From positions 1 through 21,369 of the forward strand of contig CAYLMV010000067.1 in NCBI GenBank assembly GCA_964384415.1: DNA of 21,369 nucleotides. The letters run 5' to 3'. Below are positions 1-8,199 of the stretch, piece after piece. A model generated the notes under the pieces. That model did not search any database, was not told the DNA's origin, and saw nothing but the letters and a program-made list of their open reading frames with translations. Each line of letters opens with the position of its first letter. Position 1 is the stretch's first letter. Source of the stretch: JAGVPT01 sp964384415 (GTDB lineage: Bacteria > Bacteroidota > Ignavibacteria > UBA10030 > UBA8401). The position numbers and the translations under genes were made by a program.

Positions 1-1226
1 GCGATGAATGACTTAGGATCGTATTGGTGCGACCAGTCAGCGCCGTCCTGATTGCCGTCGGGGAGATAATTCGTGTAGAAAAGACGCGCTGCATTCGCGG
101 CATTCAAGACCCACTTGCCGATCGCTCTGGCAAATCTGGCATCATACCGGACTAATGGAACGAGAGCGCCCACCTGTTCAAAGGTGTTCATCGCAAACGG
201 ATATCCGTTTCCGCTGCCGTACCCGGTTTCACCAATGAGCCCGTCGCAATCATATCCTCCCCAATTGCCCACCGTCACCCCCCACAACCTGGAGTTGTCG
301 CTTCCATCAGAAAAACACCAATTCACAATCTTCCCGATGTCATACGTTGTGCCCAGCTCTGCATTCATCCGAGCAGCCATATACGCGCCATAGGGGAGTT
401 GGAGCTCATACGAGGGATTCGGATTTTCAGGATAGTTGAGCAAAGACTCCATCGCAAGTTCCGCACCAGCTCTGTATTGACTATCGCCCGTTTGAACATA
501 GGCGGAATACAGCAGCCAGGCTATGGCTCCCCCCGCCTCCGGCTCTATCCAACCAGAGTTGGTCGGCGTCATGGTGGAGAATTTCCAGGCGGTGTGGTTC
601 AGATTCGCAAGAGTCCACGGTGTCGTGCCCGCCCCCATCGCACTCAACGCAGCAGACCATCGATTGGCGACAGTCACAAACTGATTCTGAAACTTTCCCG
701 CCGTCGGATAGATATCGTAGAGCTGGTAGAAAAAAACATTCGGCATCATGTCATACCACCAATCACTTCCGCTTGAACCGCCGGGATTATTCAGATACAA
801 ATCCTCCTCGGGCTTTTGATTGAACCAATTCTGACATGCCGATACCCAGTTAAATCCAAACTGATTAGTCTTGTCCACTCCAACGAGACTGGCGCTTACG
901 ACGGCAGGAATACAATTTATCGCCTCTTTCGTTTGAGACGGCGACTGGCCGACATAGCTTGATAGGCTAAAATTCTCGCCGGCAATTGACACCAATGGAA
1001 GGTAATTGCCCGTTAAACCCTGGTTGAATACGAGCGAATCGTATCCGACGGCAACTTGCTTCCAGTTCCTCATTGAATATGGCGAAGGTTTATTTGGCAT
1101 CAGCTCAATTCTCGCGATCGAAATCTGCTGGGCGAGAGAAACGCAGGGCGCTGCTAACAAGGCTGGCAGAATACATCGGACGCCCAGGCGCTTCACCGCG
1201 ATTTTCCAATTGTTCATCGATTTCAT
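1..1226 (-). CDS. Secreted protein of unknown family, possibly glycan-active (3' end outside window)
   Basis: The minus strand is open for 408 codons from ATG at 1226 to the window edge, with no stop, so the C-terminus is missing. The ATG overlaps the TGA stop of the upstream gene (ATGA, 1226-1223); a second in-frame ATG lies at 1217. The N-terminus has a basic stretch and a hydrophobic segment ending near SLAQQ (about residue 33), so I infer export. The body is rich in aromatic residues, including GSDWWYDMMPN (about 153-163), NWGGYDCDG (about 321-329) and GETGYGSGNGYPF (about 332-344), with regular helix-like stretches between them. This composition resembles alpha/alpha-toroid glycan-active enzymes, but I do not recognise the family and assign no reaction. 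Translational coupling to the 457-residue protein supports a shared pathway. A sorting tail may lie beyond the edge, which cannot be tested here. Confidence 0.85.
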   Translation of the reverse strand, partial: MKSMNNWKIAVKRLGVRCILPALLAAPCVSLAQQISIARIELMPNKPSPYSMRNWKQVAVGYDSLVFNQGLTGNYLPLVSIAGENFSLSSYVGQSPSQTKEAINCIPAVVSASLVGVDKTNQFGFNWVSACQNWFNQKPEEDLYLNNPGGSSGSDWWYDMMPNVFFYQLYDIYPTAGKFQNQFVTVANRWSAALSAMGAGTTPWTLANLNHTAWKFSTMTPTNSGWIEPEAGGAIAWLLYSAYVQTGDSQYRAGAELAMESLLNYPENPNPSYELQLPYGAYMAARMNAELGTTYDIGKIVNWCFSDGSDNSRLWGVTVGNWGGYDCDGLIGETGYGSGNGYPFAMNTFEQVGALVPLVRYDARFARAIGKWVLNAANAARLFYTNYLPDGNQDGADWSHQYDPKSFI

Positions 1227-2596
1227 TTCCGATCATGCAATCCCAATACGCCAGTCGTCTCGTCCAATGTGACAGTCAATTCATCGCCCGACTCGTTCCG
1301 AAAGATCCCTTCGATCAAGCCGCCCCGCGATAGATCCTGGATCTTCTTGTAGCTCAGATATTTCTGGGCGGCCGGATACTTTTCAATCTCGACGAGCGTA
1401 TGCAGGGCCTCGATTGTCGATTCGGCGCCGGAGTTCTTGTTGAATGTCAATGAATCCATTATGCCGTCGAAACACCTGCCGCTCCGGACATCGTACATCT
1501 GTTGGCGGGCAAAATTGTTTCCAAAGAACCACGACGCTGCGAGTCCCGCCATTTTAAGGTAGGCTTCATTCCCGGTTGCGTCGTATAAACGAAGAAGTCC
1601 CACTGCGATCGGACGAATGCCATACGCAATTTGTTCGCGGCCGAAAATGCTGTCCGGGTGAGAGACATCGAGCTCTTTCTTGTAACCCTGGATAAGCAGG
1701 CGGCTGTAGAAGTATTGAGCCTCGCGTTCCGCAGATCGGATCATTGCACTATCGCCGAGAAGCAAACCCGCACACGCCAACGCCTGTGTCTGACCATTCC
1801 CCCACATATGCCACATCGTTTGCCACGACCGATGGAGTCCGTATGGAAATGCCGATGCGTTTCCATCCTGCATCATCATCAGGCCATCAGCCAGTTTCTT
1901 GATAAAGCTTCTGACCTTCGGGTCATGAGTGGCCCGGTAATATTCCGTCAGCCCAAACAGCAGCTCTGAGGTTACATCGGAGCCAGAATCGTAGACCAGC
2001 CATTCCGGTACTTGATACTGGCCCGTGCTCTGGGACTTCCCGTATTTCTCCAACAGCATGGCTATATGCGGGAACGTGCGTGTGACTCCATCCTTGAGTT
2101 GGGACGCAAATGCGGTGTCTAAATTTTTGAATATCCGATATCCGAGCGACATGCACCAAACGCCCCGTGCGGCCCACCAGCCAAATGACTTGATGCTCGT
2201 CTTCCCGTTGCGGTTGATGGTGTGGTCGGCAAATACAAAGTTGTAAAACTCGCCGTCGCCGGTCTCCATTGCCGCCACAAATTTAAGGAGCAAGCGGGCC
2301 TGCAGCAGAGATGCACTGTCGTGCGTAAGTTCAAAATGGCGCAGGGTGACCACAGCCGCGCGCGCAGCATCGTCCACACAGGCAATTCCCTCCGGCCCAG
2401 ATTCCTTCGCATCAATCCATTCGTACCCCGGATAGTTCGAATAAATATGGACGATGCCTACCGTGTCGCCGTAGAATTCAATCTTCTCAGTGAGATGCTC
2501 GAGATGTTTGAAATTCACAAGCGAAGCCTGCTCCTGCGCATGCGTAACGACGAAGCAGTTGGCGGAAAAGAAAGCAATGATCAGTACTGTTTTCAT
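1223..2596 (-). CDS. Secreted six-hairpin-glycosidase-like protein
   Basis: This is a 457-residue protein with a signal peptide (MKTVLIIAFFSANCFVVTHAQ, cleavage near residue 21). The rest is mostly helical and looks like an alpha/alpha toroid. Marked motifs are GIACVDDAARAAVV (about 70-83), SFGWWAARGVW (about 137-147) and, near the C-terminus, WFFGNNFARQQMYD followed by NSGAESTIEALHTL. From memory, the CVDDxAR and N.GAESTxxAL motifs occur in uncharacterised proteins associated with bacterial glycan-processing genes; I cannot check this. A glycoside hydrolase or related periplasmic enzyme is the best inference, with family and substrate unknown. The ATG has no Shine-Dalgarno sequence. It follows the dehydrogenase after 114 bases (2597-2710) in which I see no clear promoter or terminator. 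Its stop overlaps the start of the next gene. Confidence 0.88.
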   Translation of the reverse strand: MKTVLIIAFFSANCFVVTHAQEQASLVNFKHLEHLTEKIEFYGDTVGIVHIYSNYPGYEWIDAKESGPEGIACVDDAARAAVVTLRHFELTHDSASLLQARLLLKFVAAMETGDGEFYNFVFADHTINRNGKTSIKSFGWWAARGVWCMSLGYRIFKNLDTAFASQLKDGVTRTFPHIAMLLEKYGKSQSTGQYQVPEWLVYDSGSDVTSELLFGLTEYYRATHDPKVRSFIKKLADGLMMMQDGNASAFPYGLHRSWQTMWHMWGNGQTQALACAGLLLGDSAMIRSAEREAQYFYSRLLIQGYKKELDVSHPDSIFGREQIAYGIRPIAVGLLRLYDATGNEAYLKMAGLAASWFFGNNFARQQMYDVRSGRCFDGIMDSLTFNKNSGAESTIEALHTLVEIEKYPAAQKYLSYKKIQDLSRGGLIEGIFRNESGDELTVTLDETTGVLGLHDRK

Positions 2597-2710
2597 TGAG
2601 ACGTGTCTTGACTCGATTTCACAATTTTTCGGAAAAGTCTTTTTACTTCACATCTGCGCTTTTTCTTCATATTGCAACGGCGGCGGGGCGTTTCGCCGGA
2701 GAATTAGAAC

Positions 2711-3727
2711 TCACTGGTTCGGCTCGATGATGCTCTTGAGCGTTTTCCCCTCCCTTTGGTACGCGAGCGCTTCACTCACTCCCTCCAATGGAAATCTGTC
2801 AATCTGGAACTTTGCGACAGAAACTTTACCAGCATGCAGCAGAGCGATCGACCGGGAGAAAGTGTTCGGGTTGACATACGATCCGGCAATAGTGAGTTCC
2901 TTAAAATAGATCTGGTTAGGTTCGACGCTGATCGTCTCGCCGATCGGACAGACACCAAAGAACTCAACAGTCCCTCCCCTCCGTACAAGATCCAGCGAGA
3001 GCTGTGATGTCTGAGGTTTGCCGACACACTCGATCACCACGTCGGCTCCGACTTGCGTAAGGTCCATGACCGCCGTTTTTATGTGGTTTGTCCTTGGATC
3101 AAGAATAACATCTGCACCGAGCTCAGCGGCAATGCGCCGCTTCTGTTCGAGCGGCTCCACCAAAATCGTCCTGCTGGCGCCGGCATTCCTGGCGAGCTGG
3201 AGCATGATCAGGCCGATCGTGCCGCCCCCGACGATGACAACGGTGTCGCCCGCGCGAACACTGGCTCTGTCGATGCCGTGAATGGCGCACGAAACCGGCT
3301 CGACAAACGCCGCCGCGTCTCCCTGCATTCCTTCGGGAAGCCGATAAATCTGCTGGGCCGGTACAAAGCAATATTCAGCCATCCCTCCGTTCAGGTCGAC
3401 GCCAAGCGCCTGCAGGTTTGCACAAAGATGTACCAATCCCCGGCGGCAATAGTAGCAGGTTCCGCAAGAAATGTTCGGATCGACCGCAACATGCTGGCCC
3501 GGCTCAATGCCGTGAACAGCCATCCCGACACTCTCGACAACGCCGTTAAATTCATGGCCCAGCACGACCGGCGGCGTGGAGCGTGAGGTTCCTTCTACGA
3601 TATGAACATCTGTTCCGCATACGCCGCAAGCCAGAACTTTTACGAGTACTTCGTTCGGCGATAACGCGCGTAATGGTGTCGACTGAATTGTAAGAGAATG
3701 AGGTTTTTCAAAGAGAGCGATTTTCAT
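2711..3727 (-). CDS. Zinc-dependent medium-chain alcohol/polyol dehydrogenase
   Basis: This 338-residue protein is full length for the zinc-containing MDR superfamily (sorbitol/threonine dehydrogenase-like). Catalytic zinc ligands are visible as C37 in CGVCGTD, H58-E59 in GHEF and E143 in FVEP. The structural zinc site is formed by C88, C91, C94 and C102. The Rossmann motif GGGTIG is at 167-172, followed by an acidic residue at the end of the second strand (LVEP), which favours NAD over NADP. There is no signal peptide, so it is cytoplasmic. The expected reaction is NAD-dependent oxidation of a sugar or polyol hydroxyl; the exact substrate cannot be assigned. It starts 9 bases after the stop of the preceding glycosidase-like gene, so co-transcription is likely. 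It probably handles the monosaccharide or derived polyol delivered by the importer upstream. Confidence 0.93.
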   Translation of the reverse strand: MKIALFEKPHSLTIQSTPLRALSPNEVLVKVLACGVCGTDVHIVEGTSRSTPPVVLGHEFNGVVESVGMAVHGIEPGQHVAVDPNISCGTCYYCRRGLVHLCANLQALGVDLNGGMAEYCFVPAQQIYRLPEGMQGDAAAFVEPVSCAIHGIDRASVRAGDTVVIVGGGTIGLIMLQLARNAGASRTILVEPLEQKRRIAAELGADVILDPRTNHIKTAVMDLTQVGADVVIECVGKPQTSQLSLDLVRRGGTVEFFGVCPIGETISVEPNQIYFKELTIAGSYVNPNTFSRSIALLHAGKVSVAKFQIDRFPLEGVSEALAYQREGKTLKSIIEPNQ

Positions 3728-3736
3728 TGCACGTAA

Positions 3737-6301
3737 TTAATAAATAATCCTAAGGAGTTGTTTGTTCTCCGATCCAACAAAATGAACTTCCAGCGTTTCG
3801 GTCCCGTCGTCATGTCGCGAACGGAGAACATTTTTAACGAGCATCCCATCCAACACAATTTTTTTTGCGCTTCGTTTACCGACGATCTTCGCCGTAACAG
3901 AATGTCCGCTGAACGAAGAGACGACGCACTCGAGCGAAGCGGCTGTCTGGGAGTACTTGGCGCTGTACAAGATTGCATTGATGCTTTCAAGATAGGGACT
4001 TTGCACTGCCCCGAATCCAATTCTGGATTGTGTTGATCGGATATCGTCGAGGGCAAACACCAATGAGGAAAAATTTGCATTGCCATCCGACCATGAATGA
4101 AGCGTCTCCCCCTTCCCCTTTATCTGAATGTTCTTTGTCAAACCAAACGCAAAAGAGAAACTGGCCGAATCAAAATGAGATGGCCGGGGAATCGAGACCG
4201 ACAGGTTCCATTCGTTCTCGGTGACGCCAAACAGTCTGTACAAGACGTTCAGGTAGAATCCTCCCGCCCAAAGAAATGACGGCTTGTCGATCTTGCCGAA
4301 TTCCGGTGACGACGTGTCGGCAAAACGATATTCATACATCGCAGGCTGCCCCATTGGGCTCTCGGCAATCCCATCCAACGTAAGGGTCTTTTTCAAATAC
4401 TCGACTGCTTCATCAACTCTTCCGCAGGATTGAAGTGCAAGGATGTACCATGCGGTGGTGTGAGGCCAAACGCCTCCGTTGGCGTAAGCGTATGGAGCTC
4501 CCGCTTCATTCCCCAACAGCTTAAAGTACGAGATCACTGAGTCGGTATGAAAATCTGCCGGCGCCACGATTCGTACGCCGATCAGTCGATCCACGAGTTC
4601 CTTCTGAGCCGTTTCAAGAAGCCGCTCAGCCCTGTCGTGATTCAGCACTCCATAGATCGGAGCCAGGAGCGAGCCGGCGTAATAATGAAAGTCGGGATCC
4701 ATTCCGTTGAAGTTCGTGAGAAATCCCTGACTGTCATTCCACAATCGTTCGTTCAGCGTCCTCTGCATGCCGTCCGCTGTGGATTCGAGCGCCAGAAGAC
4801 TTTTGCCATCTCTCTTCCGCAGGGCAGCGCTCACATAGGCAAAATCCCTCAACGCCCGGATGGTAAGAATCGTCAGGTATGACCTGGGTCCTTCACGATT
4901 GCCGATGTCCCACCAGTCGGGATGCTTCGCATACATCAATCCGTCGGCTTTGCGCTGGGTCAGAAGCAGTTCAATGCTTTTGCTCATCAGCGGATAAAGA
5001 AGATCAAGTTCAGCGGTGTCGAGGGAATGACGGTAATAACTTGCCGATGCGAGAATAAACCAAAGGTGATTCCAGTTATCGGGTGCGCAATACTCAGTCT
5101 TGAAACCGTCATCTCGCCAATAGTAAGCATGAGGAATGACATTTTCTTTCGATAAAGACACGATGTACTGTAAATCTCTCTTCACGCGCTGAAGGTCAAA
5201 ATTGACGGCTCCAAGATCCGTGAGCAAAACGTCATGTGTGAAGAAGAAATTGTATTCAGCCGGACAGGGCATCGGCACGATGTGTCCATCGATGTAGTGA
5301 GCATTTGTAGAGATGAGCGCACGCGCCCAAATCGATGACCGATCCAGCCAACGATCACCGGTCACGAGATACGATTCTTTCTTAGCTTTTTGAGTGACGA
5401 ATTGATCATATTCCTTCACTTCTTTTTGCCAGGCGCTTGCGAGAATGTCTAATCGCTTCTTCACCTCGCCGTTACTACAACTTCCGACAATTTGCACAAT
5501 CACCAAGGAATCGTTCGGAGCGAGTTTGTTCCGGTATAAGAAGGCAGCGACCGGCTTTCCCGGATGTGTGGATGGAATCAGTTCCATCTTCAATTGCAGC
5601 GTCGAGTCGCCTATCCATCCCGACGTGCCGCTGTCCGTTGCCGCTAGTTCAGCGGCGCTCGACGACCAACTGGTTGGATGAAGACCGGCATTCTCGACAA
5701 ATACGCTCGTCTGTTTCGTTTGTGGATCGTCGAAATGTGCCATGATCGTCTTCGTTGCGCTGTCATACTCAGTCCAGGCAGAATCCTTTCGCGCATATGT
5801 CTGGCAAGTCCGGAGACTTAAGAGAAGATGGGTGTAGACTTCCAGAGGCATTTTCCGGCCGGTGATGTTTTTGATCTTAAGAGAAACCACCATCGCCGGC
5901 TGATTCATGCAAAATTCGTACGACAGGAAATATTCGAGTCCGGATTCGATCTTATGAAATGTTGTTTTGTGAGGACTGAGCGTGTAGTCCCACGCTTCCC
6001 TGCCAATCCATCGCTTTGCCTTATCTCCCTCGCGAACGCCGATTGCAAATGGTAATGAATTACCCCGTTTCCAATAGTCGGTGCTTACGTCGATGCTGTT
6101 GGCAACCGGATAATAGAAACTGATCCGGGAAGGAATTGGGCGGCTCTCATGAAATTCGGCGCCGGCAAATCTTCCCCCCACCTCTATCTGGCCGTAGTGC
6201 CGGTCAAAAGAATACGTGAGCGGATCGCCCAAATCTTGCGCGAGCGCGCTGCCCCAAGCGAGAATGATGGAAGCCACTATTATCGATCTGAGATGATTCA
6301 T
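3737..6301 (-). CDS. Large secreted six-hairpin glycosidase-like enzyme
   Basis: This is an 854-residue protein counted from ATG 6301. The frame stays open upstream to 6478, but that extension is polar and unlike a leader. The 6301 start gives a clean signal peptide (MNHLRSIIVASIILAWGSALA, then QD) with a GGGGA-type ribosome site just before it. The architecture is an N-terminal beta-rich region (about 25-290), a helical toroid (about 315-690) and a short beta-rich C-terminal region. Toroid motifs are FFFTHD (352-357), DWWDIGNREGP (about 462-472) and NGGVWPHTTAW (608-618). This plan matches clans such as GH94/GH15/GH63-like enzymes, and NGG-x-W-x-H is reminiscent of GH94, but I cannot assign a family or tell hydrolase from phosphorylase. 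Export argues for a periplasmic or surface hydrolase. It lies after the permeases with a 198-base gap and is closely linked to the dehydrogenase. Confidence 0.88.
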   Translation of the reverse strand: MNHLRSIIVASIILAWGSALAQDLGDPLTYSFDRHYGQIEVGGRFAGAEFHESRPIPSRISFYYPVANSIDVSTDYWKRGNSLPFAIGVREGDKAKRWIGREAWDYTLSPHKTTFHKIESGLEYFLSYEFCMNQPAMVVSLKIKNITGRKMPLEVYTHLLLSLRTCQTYARKDSAWTEYDSATKTIMAHFDDPQTKQTSVFVENAGLHPTSWSSSAAELAATDSGTSGWIGDSTLQLKMELIPSTHPGKPVAAFLYRNKLAPNDSLVIVQIVGSCSNGEVKKRLDILASAWQKEVKEYDQFVTQKAKKESYLVTGDRWLDRSSIWARALISTNAHYIDGHIVPMPCPAEYNFFFTHDVLLTDLGAVNFDLQRVKRDLQYIVSLSKENVIPHAYYWRDDGFKTEYCAPDNWNHLWFILASASYYRHSLDTAELDLLYPLMSKSIELLLTQRKADGLMYAKHPDWWDIGNREGPRSYLTILTIRALRDFAYVSAALRKRDGKSLLALESTADGMQRTLNERLWNDSQGFLTNFNGMDPDFHYYAGSLLAPIYGVLNHDRAERLLETAQKELVDRLIGVRIVAPADFHTDSVISYFKLLGNEAGAPYAYANGGVWPHTTAWYILALQSCGRVDEAVEYLKKTLTLDGIAESPMGQPAMYEYRFADTSSPEFGKIDKPSFLWAGGFYLNVLYRLFGVTENEWNLSVSIPRPSHFDSASFSFAFGLTKNIQIKGKGETLHSWSDGNANFSSLVFALDDIRSTQSRIGFGAVQSPYLESINAILYSAKYSQTAASLECVVSSFSGHSVTAKIVGKRSAKKIVLDGMLVKNVLRSRHDDGTETLEVHFVGSENKQLLRIIY

Positions 6302-6499
6302 CTGCACCATCCCCATTTTGCTGCAGAAGAGAATGATGCTGCGTTCCATGTTGGATTCATAAGCCTTTCCTGGTGTAACAGAAGCTGGAATACAACGGTG
6401 AGCTTTGCTCCGCCTGATTTCTTCGGCATGATTCAACCGGACAATGCTTTTTGATAACACTCTTTGGCAGGTGCGCACTGCATCAGGGATCCAAAGGTA
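6302..6499 (-). other. Intergenic gap between permease and glycosidase-like gene
   Basis: This 198-base gap is the largest between genes in the window. It carries an open but unconvincing upstream extension of the 6301 gene. I looked for a -35/-10 pair, a CG-centred LacI-type palindrome and a terminator, and found only weak candidates, such as a short GAGC-AAA-GCTC hairpin. A promoter for the downstream enzyme genes is likely by position but is not shown by sequence. Confidence 0.35.
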
Positions 6500-7312
6500 T
6501 CATCCCTTAATTCCGGTGTAGGCCATACCTTCGATGAAATATCGCTGGAAAAATGCATACGCAACGATTACCGGCAGCGCCAGCAGCGTTGCAGCGGCAA
6601 GCTGCATCCCCAGCTGCGACTCGGCCTCGCCGCCGATGACAAAGATTGTGACGAGCTGGGGCATCGTCATGAGCGTTCTCTCACGCACAACGATGAGAGG
6701 CCAGAGGACGTCGTTCCAGCTCGCCATAAATGTGAGAATCGCCACCGTGACGATCACCGCCCGCGACAGGGGCCAAATCAGAAGAAACAGGATTCGAATC
6801 TCCGAACATCCGTCGATGCGTGCGGCATCGATCAAGGCCTGGGGCAGACTCATGAAGAACTGACGGAAGACGATAATGCTGAACGCGCTCATCATCGTCG
6901 GAGCGATCAGCGAGGCATACGTATCGGTCAACCCGAGTTTTACCATCAGAATGTACTGGGGAATCAACGTGATCTGGAACGGGATCATCATCGTAAAAAG
7001 AATCACACCGTACAGCACTTTGCTGCCGAAGAATCGAAGCCGTGCCAGAGCATAGCCCACCATTGATCCGAAGAGCACGACCGATGCCGTCGTCGAGAGG
7101 GAGACGATGATGCTGTTAAGAAACGCCCTTGCAATCGGAATCTTTGTGAGAACCTGCTGGTAGCTGTGGAACGATGCCTGTGACGACATGAGCGACAGGT
7201 TGCTGATCTCCAGTTCCGGTTTGAAGGAACCGGCGAGCATCCAGAGGAACGGGTACGCAAAAACCGCCGCACCGGCCACAAGAAGGAAATAACGCAACAA
7301 TGATTTGATCAT
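6500..7312 (-). CDS. Sugar ABC transporter permease, MalG-like
   Basis: This 270-residue inner-membrane protein has about six predicted hydrophobic segments, the first at residues 5-27. The cytoplasmic EAA loop that contacts the ATPase is visible as LIDAARIDGCSEIRILFLLI followed by WPLS (about 160-183). The C-terminus ends in YFIEGMAYTGIKG, typical of the MalG/CUT1 branch of the BPD_transp_1 family. It would form the membrane channel with the 296-residue partner. Its ATG overlaps the stop of that partner (ATGA at 7312-7309), so the two are translationally coupled. No ATP-binding subunit is encoded in the window; CUT1 importers commonly use a shared MsmX/UgpC-type ATPase encoded elsewhere. Confidence 0.95.
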   Translation of the reverse strand: MIKSLLRYFLLVAGAAVFAYPFLWMLAGSFKPELEISNLSLMSSQASFHSYQQVLTKIPIARAFLNSIIVSLSTTASVVLFGSMVGYALARLRFFGSKVLYGVILFTMMIPFQITLIPQYILMVKLGLTDTYASLIAPTMMSAFSIIVFRQFFMSLPQALIDAARIDGCSEIRILFLLIWPLSRAVIVTVAILTFMASWNDVLWPLIVVRERTLMTMPQLVTIFVIGGEAESQLGMQLAAATLLALPVIVAYAFFQRYFIEGMAYTGIKG

Positions 7313-8199
7313 GTCGGCTCCGCCTCAACGACTTTACGCTGCAAAAGGACCACCGCAAGAATAACGAGAGCAAAAACAAACCCTAACGCTGCTGCATAGC
7401 CCATATGTCCGAAATAGAACGCCTGATTATAGATGTATAACATGCCGGACATGGTGCTTTGCATCGGCCCGCCGCCGGTGAGAACATACGGCTCGATGAA
7501 GAGCGAGAACCCTCCAATCGTGGAGAGCGCGACAATGAGCACCATCGTCGAATTCAGCATCGGGAGCGTAATCTTAAAAAACTGGCTGTACTTATCCGCT
7601 CCGTCGATGCTCGCCGATTCATAAATTTCTTTTGGAATGTTCTGCAGTCCAACGAGAAACAACACGATGTAGATTCCGACGTTCTTCCACGTCGCCATAA
7701 TCGCTATCGACGGCATCGCTAATCCCGGGTCAATAAGCCACGGTATTCTCGGTATGCCGAAAACGTTCAACAGTGAATTCAATACGCCTGAGTCGAATGA
7801 ATACAGGTTTTGCCAAAGGATGGTGACGACAACGCCTGAGACAACGACCGGCAAAAAATAGACTGCGCGGAAAAATCCGCGAAACATCCCCTTCGAATAC
7901 AAGAGCAGTGCAAACCCCAACGCAACCGCAATCTGCAGCGGAATGTGGATGAGAAGAAAGATGAAGGTGTTGAACATCGCCCTGAAGAACTGAGGGTCGG
8001 ATGACAACCGCTGGAAATTCTTCATACCGACCCATTCCATCGGCGTGACGATATTCCAGCGATGAAAGATCAGGATGAATGAAAACACGAGCGGGTAGGC
8101 AACGAAGAGCATGAAGAAAATGACGTACGGCAGAATAAACCAATAGCCGTGTTTCTCGCTCTGGCGGATTGCTTTGAGGAAATTTATTTTCCGGCTCAT
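7309..8199 (-). CDS. Sugar ABC transporter permease, MalF-like
   Basis: This is a 296-residue inner-membrane protein of the MalF/UgpA type (CUT1 family, BPD_transp_1 domain). The frame is open to an ATG at 8226, but I prefer ATG 8199 because it overlaps the TGA of the binding-protein gene (ATGA, 8199-8196) and gives a normal short N-terminus before the first membrane segment. The EAA loop reads EIYESASIDGADKYSQFFKI followed by TLPML. Segments such as YVIFFMLFVAYPLVFSFILIF and the C-terminal AALGFVFALVILAVVLLQ are clearly transmembrane. It pairs with the MalG-like protein and receives substrate from the lipoprotein encoded directly upstream. Confidence 0.95.
   Translation of the reverse strand: MSRKINFLKAIRQSEKHGYWFILPYVIFFMLFVAYPLVFSFILIFHRWNIVTPMEWVGMKNFQRLSSDPQFFRAMFNTFIFLLIHIPLQIAVALGFALLLYSKGMFRGFFRAVYFLPVVVSGVVVTILWQNLYSFDSGVLNSLLNVFGIPRIPWLIDPGLAMPSIAIMATWKNVGIYIVLFLVGLQNIPKEIYESASIDGADKYSQFFKITLPMLNSTMVLIVALSTIGGFSLFIEPYVLTGGGPMQSTMSGMLYIYNQAFYFGHMGYAAALGFVFALVILAVVLLQRKVVEAEPT

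Noticed and set aside
2680..2700. GGCG-AAA-CGCC hairpin after the dehydrogenase gene as a terminator
   Set aside because: The stem is only four base pairs and no T tract follows on the minus strand.
6302..6478. 59-residue N-terminal extension of the large glycosidase-like protein
   Set aside because: The extension is polar, Arg/Ser-rich and precedes an excellent signal peptide starting at 6301. An exported protein would not have this leader.
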